Shown: positions 8,560 to 16,888 of the stretch, in pieces
How positions within the stretch are numbered: the stretch's first letter is position 1
Layout: every line of letters begins with the position of its first letter
Source: Collinsella sp.
GTDB lineage: Bacteria > Actinomycetota > Coriobacteriia > Coriobacteriales > Coriobacteriaceae
Assembly: GCA_018376905.1 (NCBI GenBank)
Contig: JAHAAK010000022.1
Coordinates: 1-39,033, forward strand
Reading direction: 5' to 3'
DNA length: 39,033 nt
Program-made: the position numbers and the translations under genes
The notes under the pieces: generated by a model
What the model saw: only the letters and a program-made list of their open reading frames with translations
Told to the model about the DNA's origin: nothing
Database searches by the model: none

Positions 8560-8565
8560 TATAAT
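8560..8565 (+). promoter_or_regulatory. hisS -10 box
   Basis: A perfect TATAAT lies 42 bases before the hisS start codon. A -35 hexamer at normal spacing would fall in the right arm of the preceding hairpin and does not match consensus. Confidence 0.5.
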
Positions 8566-8607
8566 GACCACTACCTATGACGCGATACAAAAGAAAGGTG
8601 TTTGCCC

Positions 8608-9921
8608 ATGCAGGCACAGAAGGCGGAGGGAACCCGCGACCTTATCGGCGCCGAGATGCGCGCTTGGCAAAAGATGCAGCAGATTGCGGCCGGCGTATTC
8701 GAGCCGTTTGGCTTTAAGCCTATCGAGACGCCCGCGATCGAGCAGGTGGACGTCTTTGTCCACGGCATCGGCCAGTCGACCGACGTCGTGCGCAAGGAGA
8801 TGTTCCGCGTCTTTAGCGGCGCCAACCTGGAGCGCGTCTTTACTGAGGGCACCGACACCAAGCTCAAGCCCAAGCAGCGCCTGGCGCTTCGTCCCGAGGG
8901 CACGGCCGGTGTGGTGCGCGCCGTCGTGGAGAACAACCTGGTGCCCCAGGGCTCCACGCCGTTTAAGGCTTACTACGCCGAGGCCATGTTCCGCGGCGAG
9001 CGTCCCCAGAAGGGCCGCCTGCGCCAGTTCCATCAGGTGGGCATCGAGTGGCTCGGCGCTCCCGATCCGGCGGCAGACGCCGAGTGCATCATCATGCTCA
9101 TGGAGTTCTACAAGCGCTTGGGCTTCGATCTTTCCAAGCTCCGTCTGCTCATCAACTCGATGGGTGACGCCCAGTGCCGTCCGGCCTATCGCGAGCAGGT
9201 TAAGCAGTTCATTCTCGATCACGCAGACGAGATGTGCGATGAGTGCCGCGAGCGCGCCGAGCTCAACCCGCTGCGCGCCTTCGACTGCAAGAACGACCAC
9301 TGCCGCGAGATCATGGCCGAGGCCCCGCTGATGGGCGACAACCTGTGCGACGAGTGCCGCGAGCACTACGAGCAGGTCAAGCGCTATCTGGATGCCGCCG
9401 GTATCGAGTATGTCGAGGATCCCACCCTGGTGCGTGGTCTGGACTACTACACCCGCACTGTCTTTGAGGTCGAGGCCCCTGGCGCCGGCGTCGGCTCTAT
9501 CGGCGGCGGCGGCCGCTATGACGGCCTGGTCGAGCTCGAGGGTGGCAAGCCCACGGCGGGCGTCGGCTTTGCTGTCGGTTTTGAGCGCGCCCTGCTGGCC
9601 CTGCAGGCCTTTGGCAGCGATCTGGGTGCCGAGGAGGCCCCTTGCGTCTATGTCGCCAACGCCGGCAAGGAGCTGCGCCAGAACGTCTTTGCCATTACGC
9701 AAGAGCTTCGCGCCGCAGGCATCGTGACCGAGGCCGACTATCAGGGCCGTTCGCTCAAGGCTCAGTTTAAGCAGGCCGATAAGGTGGGCGCCAAGCTCAT
9801 CCTGGTCCTGGGCGGCGACGAGCTTGCCGCCGGCAAGGTCAAGGTGCGCGACATGGAGAGCCATGAAGAGGCCCTTGCCGATCTGGCCAACGTCGTCGAG
9901 GCGGTTCGCGAGCGCCTGTAG
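8608..9921 (+). CDS. hisS: Histidine--tRNA ligase
   Basis: A class II aminoacyl-tRNA synthetase charging tRNA-His in the cytoplasm; at 437 residues it is full length. The N-terminal EGTRDLIGAEM matches the family's opening motif, RLALRPEGTAGVVRA is the ATP-binding motif 2 region, LVRGLDYYTRTVFE is the histidine-specific HisA motif, and GGGGRYDGLVE follows. The last 100 or so residues form the anticodon-binding domain with ADYQGRSLKAQFKQADK. ATG 8608 has AAAGGTG at good spacing, preferred over the in-frame TTG at 8602. A terminator follows, so it appears monocistronic. In many Gram-positives hisS is next to aspS; here aspS is about 10 kb away. Confidence 0.97.
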   Translation: MQAQKAEGTRDLIGAEMRAWQKMQQIAAGVFEPFGFKPIETPAIEQVDVFVHGIGQSTDVVRKEMFRVFSGANLERVFTEGTDTKLKPKQRLALRPEGTAGVVRAVVENNLVPQGSTPFKAYYAEAMFRGERPQKGRLRQFHQVGIEWLGAPDPAADAECIIMLMEFYKRLGFDLSKLRLLINSMGDAQCRPAYREQVKQFILDHADEMCDECRERAELNPLRAFDCKNDHCREIMAEAPLMGDNLCDECREHYEQVKRYLDAAGIEYVEDPTLVRGLDYYTRTVFEVEAPGAGVGSIGGGGRYDGLVELEGGKPTAGVGFAVGFERALLALQAFGSDLGAEEAPCVYVANAGKELRQNVFAITQELRAAGIVTEADYQGRSLKAQFKQADKVGAKLILVLGGDELAAGKVKVRDMESHEEALADLANVVEAVRERL

Positions 9922-9978
9922 CGCATCTTTTTGAGCTGCGGACCCGCTAACACGTCCCGCTTGCGCCGAGCGATTGTT

Positions 9979-10017
9979 ACGGGGGTGTTTCGCATTTATG
10001 CGGAATGCCCCCGTTTA
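9979..10017 (+). terminator. Intrinsic terminator after hisS
   Basis: ACGGGGGTGTTTCGCA pairs imperfectly with TGCGGAATGCCCCCGT around a TTTA loop, followed by a weak T-tract (TTTACGT). It is the only hairpin between hisS and ppc. Confidence 0.65.
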
Positions 10018-10072
10018 CGTATGCCGCCCACCGAGAAATACGACCATTTAGGGCAAAACCTTTGCAATGCAG

Positions 10073-10133
10073 AAAATACTTTTGTGTGGTAAAGCGCAAT
10101 CAGTGTCGAAAGTATTTCTCAAGCGCCTATAAT
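10073..10133 (+). promoter_or_regulatory. ppc promoter with an overlapping dyad
   Basis: A perfect TATAAT (10128-10133) lies 45 bases before the GTG start codon. Upstream, AAATACTTT (10074-10082) and AAAGTATTT (10109-10117) are exact reverse complements 26 bases apart; the right half overlaps the expected -35 position, where no good hexamer is seen. The arrangement suggests control by a DNA-binding protein, whose identity is unknown. Confidence 0.45.
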
Positions 10134-10177
10134 GAATACCGCATGTTACGTGCATAGAAGGAGGAATGGGAGGAAAC

Positions 10178-12991
10178 GTGGCTGAGAACCTAAGCAACCA
10201 GTCTGTACCCGAAGCCGCGGCGCGCGTCGCTGCCGTGGTCAACCGCCTCGTTAACCGAATCGGCTCGAATGCCGAGTCCAGGGAGCGTCTCGCCGAGATC
10301 GAGATCCCCGAGGAGCTGCGCGACAATCTGGCGCTGTTCTTGCGCCTGGAGCGCCGTGTGCTTAGCGAGTATGATCCCGAGATCGCGGACCTGTTCGACA
10401 AGATTTTGACAGCCGAGATTGTGGTCAATGCCGGCAACCCCGGTACCTGCGCTGCCGACGAAGCCGTCGACGAGCAGGGCGTGCCCACCGCCGACGAGCC
10501 CACTGCCGTGGCATTTCGTGAGGTCGTCGATTTGATCGACAGCCTGCCGCTCGATAAGCAGCAGGTCATTGTCCGCGCCTTTACGAGCTTTTTCCATCTG
10601 GCAAACCTGTCGGAGGAGAACTACCGTGTGGCGCAGCTGCGCGAGCGCGAGGCCGGTGCGTCGACCGATACCGAGGTCGATCCTGCCAACGAGCTTACCG
10701 TTGCCTATCACCAGCTGGTGAATGAGCTGGGTGTCGAGGGTGCCAACGAGCTGCTCGACAAGCTCGAGTTCCACCCTGTCTTTACCGCACATCCCACCGA
10801 GGCCCGTCGTAAGGCCGTCGAGGGCAAGATCCGCCGTATCTCCAACCTGCTGGAGGAGCGTCCGCGTCTGGGCGGCTCCGACCTGGTGGAGAACGAGCGC
10901 CATATGCTGCAGGAGATCGACGCCCTGGTGCGTACGAGCCCCATCGCGCTCAAGAAGCCCACGCCGGTCGAGGAAGCCGATACCATCATCGACATCTTCG
11001 ATAACACGCTGTTCGACGTTATCCCCGTTATCTATCGTCGTTTTGACGATTGGGTGCTGGGCGACAAGGCCGGTACTGTGCCGCCGCTGTGCCCGGCGTT
11101 CTTCCATCCCGGCAGCTGGATCGGTTCCGACCGCGACGGTAACCCCAACGTCACCGCCAAGGTGAGCCGTGAGGTCGCCGCCAAGTACTTTACGCACATG
11201 GTGCTCAAGCTCGAGGACAAGTGCCGCCACATCGGCCGCAACCTCACGCTCGAGGCCACCTACAGCAAGCCGTCGGCCGAGCTCATTAACCTGTGGAACC
11301 ATCAGGTCGAGATGAGCCCTCGGTACACGGCCCGCGCCGAGCTGATCTCCGAGCACGAGCCGCATCGCGCCGTCATGCTCGTCATGGCCGACCGTCTGAA
11401 CGCCACCGTGCGCCGTATCACCGACACCATGTACCACAGCGCCGACGAGTTCCTGGATGACCTGCGCGTCGTCCAGCGTTCGCTGGCCGCCTGCGGTGCC
11501 GTCCGTGCCGCCTACGGCCCGGTCCAGACCATCATCTGGCAAGTCGAGTCCTTCGGCTTCCATATGGTCGAGATGGAGTTCCGTCAGCACTCCGTGGTGC
11601 ATGCCCGCGCCCTCAAGGATATCCACGAGAACGGTATCCATGGCGACCTGCAGCCCATGACGCGCGAAGTCATCGATACCTTCCGTGCTATCGGCTCCAT
11701 CCAAAAGCGCTACGGCAAGAAGATGGCGCACCGCTACATCATCTCGTTTACCAAGAGCGCCCAGCATGTGGCCGACGTCTTTGAGCTTGCCCATCTGTCC
11801 TTTGCGCACGAGGAGGATGTCCCCGAGCTCGACGTGATTCCGCTGTTCGAGCAGCTCGAGGACCTCGAGGGCTGCGTCGACGTGCTCGACCAGATGCTTA
11901 CGCTCCCCGTGGTGCAGAAGCGCCTTGCCCAGACCAACCGCCGCATGGAGGTCATGCTGGGCTATTCCGACTCCTCCAAGGATGCCGGTCCTACCACGGC
12001 CATGCTCGCGCTGCACTCCGCGCAGGAGCGCATTGCCAAGTGGGCCGAGAAGAACGATATCGACTTGGTGCTCATGCACGGTCGCGGCGGTGCCGTGGGC
12101 CGTGGCGGCGGCCCGGCCAACAAGGCCGTGCTGGCTCAGCCCAAGGGTTCGGTCAACTGCTTCTTTAAGCTCACCGAGCAGGGCGAGGTCATCTTTGCCC
12201 GTTACGGCAACCGCACGCTGGCTCAGCGCCATGTTGAGTCCGTTGCCGCCGCAACGCTTTTGCAGTCGGCCCCGAGTGTCGAGAAGACCAACACCGAGAC
12301 CACGCAGAAGTTCTGGGATATGGCCGAGAAGCTCAACGCCGCAAGCCACGAGCGCTATCTGGACCTGCTGAACACCGAGGACTTTACACCGTGGTTCTCG
12401 ACCGTGACGCCGCTGACCGAGGTCGGTCTGCTGCCGATCGGCTCGCGTCCCGCCAAGCGCGGTCTGGGCGCCAAGTCGCTCGATGACCTGCGTACCATCC
12501 CGTGGATCTTCAGCTGGAGCCAGGCGCGCATTAACCTGGCCGCTTGGTACGGTCTGGGCACCGCCTGCGAGCAGCTTGGCGATCTTGACCAGCTCAAGGC
12601 TGCCTACCAGGAGTGGCCGTTCTTCCGCACCTTTATCGACAACATCGAGATGTCGATCGCCAAGACCGACCAGCGCATCGCCAAGATGTATCTGCACCTG
12701 GGCGACCGCCAGGATCTGTCCGAGAAGGTCTTTACCGAGATGCAGCTCACGCGTAAGTGGGTCCTTGCCATCGTCGGTGACGAGTGGCCGCTGCAGCGCC
12801 GTCGCGTGCTCGGCTGCGCCGTCCGTGTACGTAACCCCTACGTCGACGCCCTGTCCATCGCCCAGGTCCGCGCCCTTCGCGAGGTGCGTATGAACCAGGA
12901 CGAGATGGCCGAGGAGAAGAAGGCCGAGTACATGAGCCTGATTCTTTCGACTGTGACCGGCGTCTCGGCAGGTTTGCAGAACACGGGGTAA
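10178..12991 (+). CDS. ppc: Phosphoenolpyruvate carboxylase
   Basis: Carboxylates PEP to oxaloacetate with bicarbonate, feeding the TCA branch and aspartate-family synthesis. At 937 residues it is within the family's range. Seen in order: FTAHPTEARRK with the catalytic His near residue 204, GSWIGSDRDGNPNVT near 311, LGYSDSSKDAGPTTA near 593, the mobile loop HGRGGAVGRGGGP near 633, and the characteristic C-terminal QNTG. GTG 10178, with GGGAGG just upstream, is preferred over ATG 10166, whose AAGGAGG would touch the start codon. The gene has its own promoter and no operon partner, and its codon use matches the highly expressed neighbours. Confidence 0.96.
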   Translation: MAENLSNQSVPEAAARVAAVVNRLVNRIGSNAESRERLAEIEIPEELRDNLALFLRLERRVLSEYDPEIADLFDKILTAEIVVNAGNPGTCAADEAVDEQGVPTADEPTAVAFREVVDLIDSLPLDKQQVIVRAFTSFFHLANLSEENYRVAQLREREAGASTDTEVDPANELTVAYHQLVNELGVEGANELLDKLEFHPVFTAHPTEARRKAVEGKIRRISNLLEERPRLGGSDLVENERHMLQEIDALVRTSPIALKKPTPVEEADTIIDIFDNTLFDVIPVIYRRFDDWVLGDKAGTVPPLCPAFFHPGSWIGSDRDGNPNVTAKVSREVAAKYFTHMVLKLEDKCRHIGRNLTLEATYSKPSAELINLWNHQVEMSPRYTARAELISEHEPHRAVMLVMADRLNATVRRITDTMYHSADEFLDDLRVVQRSLAACGAVRAAYGPVQTIIWQVESFGFHMVEMEFRQHSVVHARALKDIHENGIHGDLQPMTREVIDTFRAIGSIQKRYGKKMAHRYIISFTKSAQHVADVFELAHLSFAHEEDVPELDVIPLFEQLEDLEGCVDVLDQMLTLPVVQKRLAQTNRRMEVMLGYSDSSKDAGPTTAMLALHSAQERIAKWAEKNDIDLVLMHGRGGAVGRGGGPANKAVLAQPKGSVNCFFKLTEQGEVIFARYGNRTLAQRHVESVAAATLLQSAPSVEKTNTETTQKFWDMAEKLNAASHERYLDLLNTEDFTPWFSTVTPLTEVGLLPIGSRPAKRGLGAKSLDDLRTIPWIFSWSQARINLAAWYGLGTACEQLGDLDQLKAAYQEWPFFRTFIDNIEMSIAKTDQRIAKMYLHLGDRQDLSEKVFTEMQLTRKWVLAIVGDEWPLQRRRVLGCAVRVRNPYVDALSIAQVRALREVRMNQDEMAEEKKAEYMSLILSTVTGVSAGLQNTG

Positions 12992-13012
12992 TCGATAGCC
13001 CTGTAGTCGTCC

Positions 13013-13139
13013 GGGCCCGCCATTAGTCTACTTTTAGGCACGTCCTCGGACATGCAGGAAGCCCTCGCTGCGCACTTCGTGCGGCGAGGGCTTCTTGCGT
13101 CCTGCGGAGTGTGCCTAAAAGTAAACCTATGGCGGGCCC
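13013..13139. repeat. Structured nested-palindrome element, family B copy 1
   Basis: The outer arm 13013-13041 (beginning GGGCCCGCCAT) pairs with 13111-13139 at 26 of 29 positions. The inner hairpin 13053-13099 has arms including GAAGCCCTCGC and GCGAGGGCTTC around a TTC tip. Between them lie CGTCCTCGGACATGCA and TGCGTCCTGCGGAGTG, shared exactly with the copy at 16065-16191, whereas both stems differ in compensating fashion. It lies 22 bases after the ppc stop codon and has no T-run. Possible readings are a structured RNA, a mobile palindromic unit or a transcription boundary. Confidence 0.78.
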
Positions 13140-13315
13140 TGCGATGTCCGGTCTTCGGCGGATTGCTGCTGGGGGAATAATGGCGCGCTTCGCGCGTTTG
13201 GAAAGGGCTTCGTGCTGCGGAATGCATTCAGAGGGAAACCCGTCGGGTCCCTTCGTCCGCGGTCTTCAGGGATTGGGGCTGAAGGGATTAAAGTGCGCTT
13301 TGCGCCTAATGCGGA

Positions 13316-13387
13316 GTGCGGCGAGGGCTTCTTGCGTCCTGCGGAGTGTGCCTAAAAGTAAACCTATGGCGGGCCCTGCGATGTCCG
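13316..13387. repeat. Exact 72-bp direct repeat: 3' half of family B element
   Basis: Bases 13316-13387 are identical to 13079-13150, an offset of 237. The repeat comprises the right half of the inner hairpin, the conserved strand and the right outer arm, without its left partner, so it cannot form the full fold alone. The spacer between the copies holds looser repetition, such as GCGCGCTTCGCGCG and TGCGCTTTGCGC. The pattern suggests local duplication followed by decay. Confidence 0.8.
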
Positions 13388-13981
13388 ACCTTTGGCGAAT
13401 CAGCCGCTGGGTGAGGGTGGTGCTTGGGGCGACGTGCAAAAAACGGAGTTTTCAGCAGCCAAAGATTGATGCATAAGGCCATAGCCGGCTTTCGCTACCT
13501 TTGTTGATGCTTTTGCACGACAATTGGGCCTTGGCGATGCCCGTATATGGCTGGTTTCTCGCCGCATGCTATCCAGATGGGACGAGTCATGAGGACTATC
13601 TACCTTTTGAAAGACTTTTGACACCAAAATCTTATCCCGCGATGCTGAATACTCGCAAAAATGCACGCTCCGGAGGGTACTACCCTGTTACGGCTAGAAA
13701 TCCATGCGCCATTTTATGCAATTAGTTGACGTATTTATACAAGATGACTTACGCGCGCATGCCATCGGGGTGAACGTTCGTCTCGGCATTGCGTTGACCA
13801 TCCTGCCCATAGTGTCTTTTACAGGCGGCTGCGGTTCCGTTTGGGATCGCGGCCGTTTTGTTGTGGGTCAAATATGAACGTTGTGTTAATGACTCGGTGG
13901 ACGGTGGTGTTTTTCGGTGAGCGGCGTATCCTTCCAACGGTTTATCTAGTGTGTCAGTTGAAAGGAAGAGGGCGCTCGTCA
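13388..13981. other. Gene-free stretch upstream of larA
   Basis: About 600 bases with lower GC than the flanking genes and no convincing coding region; a 74-codon frame at 13501-13725 lacks a ribosome site and recognisable features. TTGACG at 13726 and TTGACC at 13794 are possible -35 boxes but neither has a clear -10 partner. The larA promoter must lie in this stretch or its 3' end. No operator resembling the larB dyad was found here. Confidence 0.4.
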
Positions 13982-15259
13982 TTGTTTGAATGTGAACTGC
14001 CGTTTGACCACAAGACGTTGCATCTAGAGCTCGAGGATAAGAACTTCGCGGGTGTGATGGAGGGTCATCAAAACGAGTTTAAGACCACGAAATCGCAGGA
14101 AGAACTGGTAGAGGAGTCGCTTGCCAACCCTTATGGCTCGCCTTCGCTCGAGGAGCTTTGTGCTGGCAAGAAGGATATTGTCATCATTAGCTCCGATCAT
14201 ACGCGTCCCGTTCCCTCGCGTGTGACGATGCCTATTCTGCTGCATCACATCCATTCCGCTGCGCCCGAGGCTCGCGTGCGTATTCTGGTTGCTACGGGTA
14301 TGCATCGTCCGTCGACGCACGAGGAGCTCGTCAACAAGTACGGCGAGGAGATCGTTGCCAACGAGGAAATCGTTATGCACGTCGCGACTGACGACAGCAT
14401 GATGAAAAAGATCGGCACCCTGCCTTCTGGTGGCGAGTGCATCATCAACAAGATTGCCGCCGATTGCGATCTGCTGCTTGCCGAGGGCTTCATTGAGCCG
14501 CACTTCTTTGCTGGTTTCTCCGGCAGCCGCAAGTCCGTCCTGCCCGGCATCGCCAGCTACAAGACCATCATGTACAACCACAACGGCCAGTTTGTGAACG
14601 ATTCTCATTCGCGTGCAGGCAACCTGTGCCACAACCACGTGAGCGAGGACATGTTTGCCGCTGCCGAGATGGCTCACCTTGCCTTTGTGCTCAACGTGGT
14701 TCTCAACGGCAAGCATGAGGTCATCGGCTCCTTCGCCGGTGACATCCACAAGGCACACGAGGCTGGCTGCGAGTTCGTGAAGAGCCTTGCCGGCGTTGAG
14801 CCCGTCGAGTGCGAGATTGCCATCACCACCAACGGCGGCTACCCGCTCGACCAGAACATCTACCAGGCCGTGAAGGGCATGTGCTCTGCCGAGGCCACGC
14901 TTCCCGAGGGCGGTGTGATTATCGACGTTGCCGGTTGTGCCGACGGTCACGGTGGCGAGGGCTTCTATCACAACATCGCCGACAACGATCCGGCGGAGTT
15001 TGAGCGTGCCTGCATCGATCGTCCCAAGGACGAGACCCTGCCCGATCAGTGGACGAGCCAGATTTTCGCCCGCATCCTGGCACATCACCCTGTGATTATG
15101 GTTACCGACCTGTGCGATCACCAGATGATTAAGGATATGCACATGACGCCGGTCAACACCCTCGAGGAGGCGCTCAAGCTAGCCTTTGAGATGAAGGGTG
15201 CCGATGCCAAGGTGGCCGTCATTCCCGATGGCCTGGGCGTTGTCGTCGCTCAGCACTAG
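13982..15259 (+). CDS. larA: Nickel-dependent lactate racemase LarA
   Basis: Interconverts D- and L-lactate in the cytoplasm using a covalently bound nickel-pincer nucleotide. Counting from a TTG start at 13982, the protein has 425 residues and its key residues fall at the numbers known for Lactiplantibacillus plantarum LarA: His108 (ATGMHRPSTHEEL), His174 (IEPHFFAGFSG), Lys184 that binds the cofactor (SRKSVLPG) and Ni-binding His200 (MYNHNGQF). This agreement, plus AGGAAGAGG ten bases upstream, favours the TTG over the longer in-frame start at 13841. SSDHTRPVPSR and NGGYPLDQNIYQAVKGM are near-identical to the family. larD follows within 50 bases; larB and larC lie convergently downstream. 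Substrate could in principle be another 2-hydroxyacid, but similarity to true LarA is very high. Confidence 0.93.
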   Translation: MFECELPFDHKTLHLELEDKNFAGVMEGHQNEFKTTKSQEELVEESLANPYGSPSLEELCAGKKDIVIISSDHTRPVPSRVTMPILLHHIHSAAPEARVRILVATGMHRPSTHEELVNKYGEEIVANEEIVMHVATDDSMMKKIGTLPSGGECIINKIAADCDLLLAEGFIEPHFFAGFSGSRKSVLPGIASYKTIMYNHNGQFVNDSHSRAGNLCHNHVSEDMFAAAEMAHLAFVLNVVLNGKHEVIGSFAGDIHKAHEAGCEFVKSLAGVEPVECEIAITTNGGYPLDQNIYQAVKGMCSAEATLPEGGVIIDVAGCADGHGGEGFYHNIADNDPAEFERACIDRPKDETLPDQWTSQIFARILAHHPVIMVTDLCDHQMIKDMHMTPVNTLEEALKLAFEMKGADAKVAVIPDGLGVVVAQH

Positions 15260-15308
15260 CGCGCGGCCTAAACGAATCGTTTATAACCGACAAGAAAGAT
15301 AAGGTTTT

Positions 15309-16040
15309 ATGCTTACCAAACTCCTTTGCGAATTCGGCGCAACGGCCCTCATGATCATCTTTGGCGTGGGCGTGCACTGCGATACCGTGCTCAAGGGCAC
15401 CAAGTATCAGGGCTCCGGCCATATGTTTGCCATCACCACTTGGTCTTTTGGCATCTCGGTCTGCCTGTTTGTCTTTGGCGGCGCCGTGTGCATGAACCCG
15501 GCTATGGTGCTTGCCCAGTGCATCGTAGGCCTGGTGCCGTGGAGCAGCTGCATCCCCTTCATGATTGCCGATATGCTCGGCGGCTTTGTGGGCGCCGTAA
15601 TCGCTTGGCTTATGTATGCCGATGAGTTCAAGGCTTCCGAGGGCGTCGTCGACCCCATTGCCCAGCGCAACATCTTCTCGACCAACCCCACCACCGAGGG
15701 CACGAACTATGCCCGTAACTTCTTCTGCGAGGCTATCTGCACCTTTGTGTTCATCAGCGCCATCCTTGCTGCCGCTAGCCGCGCCGGCGAGAACGTTCTG
15801 ATGCTCGCCATCTGCGTCGGCCTGATCGTTTGGGCCGTTGGCATGGGCATGGGCGGCATCACCGGCTTCGCCATGAACCAGGCTCGTGACCTTGGTCCTC
15901 GCATGGCCTATCAGGTGCTGCCGATTAAGCACAAGGCTGACAACAACTGGAAGTATGGCCTGCTTGTTCCTGGCATTGCTCCGTTTGTTGGTGCCGCTCT
16001 GGCCGCGCTGTTTGTGCACGGTTTCTTGGGCATGTTCTAG
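15309..16040 (+). CDS. larD: Aquaglyceroporin, LarD-type lactic acid channel
   Basis: A 243-residue MIP-family channel with six membrane helices and two half-helices. The first pore motif is intact (CMNPAMVLAQ); the second reads FAMNQARDLGPR, with Gln in place of the usual Pro of NPA. The N-terminus TALMIIFGVGVHCDTVLKGT and the C-terminal LVPGIAPFVGAA match LarD/GlpF1 proteins encoded beside larA, which pass lactic acid and glycerol. It begins 49 bases after larA with a weak AAGG ribosome site and is probably co-transcribed. A role in moving lactate to the racemase is inferred from this neighbourhood. A plain glycerol facilitator is the alternative. Confidence 0.88.
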   Translation: MLTKLLCEFGATALMIIFGVGVHCDTVLKGTKYQGSGHMFAITTWSFGISVCLFVFGGAVCMNPAMVLAQCIVGLVPWSSCIPFMIADMLGGFVGAVIAWLMYADEFKASEGVVDPIAQRNIFSTNPTTEGTNYARNFFCEAICTFVFISAILAAASRAGENVLMLAICVGLIVWAVGMGMGGITGFAMNQARDLGPRMAYQVLPIKHKADNNWKYGLLVPGIAPFVGAALAALFVHGFLGMF

Positions 16041-16064
16041 TCCAAAACAATTGATATAACGCCT

Positions 16065-16191
16065 GGGTCCGGCATAGGTTAACTTTCCGCCGCGTCCTCG
16101 GACATGCAAGAAGCTCCCGCTGCGCACTTCGTGCGGCGGGAGCTTCTTGCGTCCTGCGGAGTGCGGCGGAAAGTTAACCTATGCCGGACCC
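16065..16191. repeat. Structured nested-palindrome element, family B copy 2
   Basis: The outer arm 16065-16093 (beginning GGGTCCGGCATAGG) is an exact 29-bp reverse complement of 16163-16191. The inner hairpin 16105-16150 carries GAAGCTCCCGC and GCGGGAGCTTC around TTC. The internal strands CGTCCTCGGACATGCA and TGCGTCCTGCGGAGTG are identical to copy 1 at 13013-13139. Stem bases differ from copy 1 on both sides with pairing kept. It sits between the converging larD and tetR genes, 25 bases after the larD stop, where it might separate the two operons. No T-run is present on either side. Confidence 0.82.
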
Positions 16192-16346
16192 TGCGGGAAT
16201 CCAGTTGCGTTCGAACAAGCAACCAACATATATATCTGAATTTGGATGTGGTGGGCACTTTGTTGTTAGGCGCTTTGAGGTGCGAGTGACACTTTGGGAT
16301 GCGTGGCGGCCTGGGTTGGGGCGATGCTTTGGGATGAGTTTCTTAC

Positions 16347-16886
16347 TTAGTTGAAGAGGGGTTTTATGGCTGATAGGTAGTCTTTGGCTACGTCCTCTTT
16401 TGGGGCTTGGAAGTTGTGCCAGGCCCACCATTGGACCATTCCTACGAAGCTTGAGGCTATGTGGTGTAGTAGGAAGCTGCGGTCCATGGTGGCGGCGGGG
16501 CCGTTTGGGTCGGTGGGAAAGGTTTCGGCTGCTCGTGACATGATGGTCTTGCGTAGGCAGTCGGCGAAGACGCGTGAGCCGGCGCCGGCTACGAGGGCTC
16601 GAACGCCCTGACGGCGTTCCCAGAGGTTGTTGAGGATATGCTCGACCTGCACGAATGGGTCGTCGAGCGGTGTGCCATCGTCGTCGAGGGCGTGGGTGCA
16701 GATGTCGCTCACGAGCTCGGACAGCAGGTCGTCTTTGCTCTTAAAGAGGCCGTAGAATGTCGCGCGGCCTACGTGAGCGCGCGCGATGATGTCGCCGACG
16801 GTGATCTTGCCGTAGTCCTCTTCGCGCAGCAGCTCGGAGAACGCCGCGACGATCGCGGCGCGGCTTTTGGCCTTGCGGGCATCCAT
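16347..16886 (-). CDS. TetR-family transcriptional regulator, last gene of the larB-larC operon
   Basis: A 179-residue one-component repressor-type protein. Residues 1-60 form the TetR DNA-binding domain, with KITVGDIIARAHVGRATFYG as turn and recognition helix. The C-terminal ligand domain ends FVGMVQWWAWHNFQAPKED, a pattern common in Gram-positive TetR proteins. The ATG lies two bases after the larC stop, so the gene is read with larB and larC. The best operator candidate is the long dyad upstream of larB (18644-18677), implying autoregulation and control of cofactor synthesis; this is inference. In L. plantarum the lar genes are controlled by a Crp-Fnr-type LarR, so this would be a different arrangement. 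The 3' end is less GC-rich than the neighbours. Confidence 0.88.
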   Translation of the reverse strand: MDARKAKSRAAIVAAFSELLREEDYGKITVGDIIARAHVGRATFYGLFKSKDDLLSELVSDICTHALDDDGTPLDDPFVQVEHILNNLWERRQGVRALVAGAGSRVFADCLRKTIMSRAAETFPTDPNGPAATMDRSFLLHHIASSFVGMVQWWAWHNFQAPKEDVAKDYLSAIKPLFN

Positions 16887-16888
16887 GG

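Noticed and set aside
8213..9331. Plus-strand frame of 372 codons over the hairpins and hisS
   Set aside because: It overlaps hisS in another frame, is Arg/Ser/Pro-rich and runs through palindromes.
10190..12697. Minus-strand frame of 835 codons opposite ppc
   Set aside because: Antisense shadow of strongly codon-biased ppc; no recognisable domain.
13501..13725. 74-codon plus-strand frame in the ppc-larA gap
   Set aside because: No ribosome site, no recognised features, and no sign of coding periodicity.
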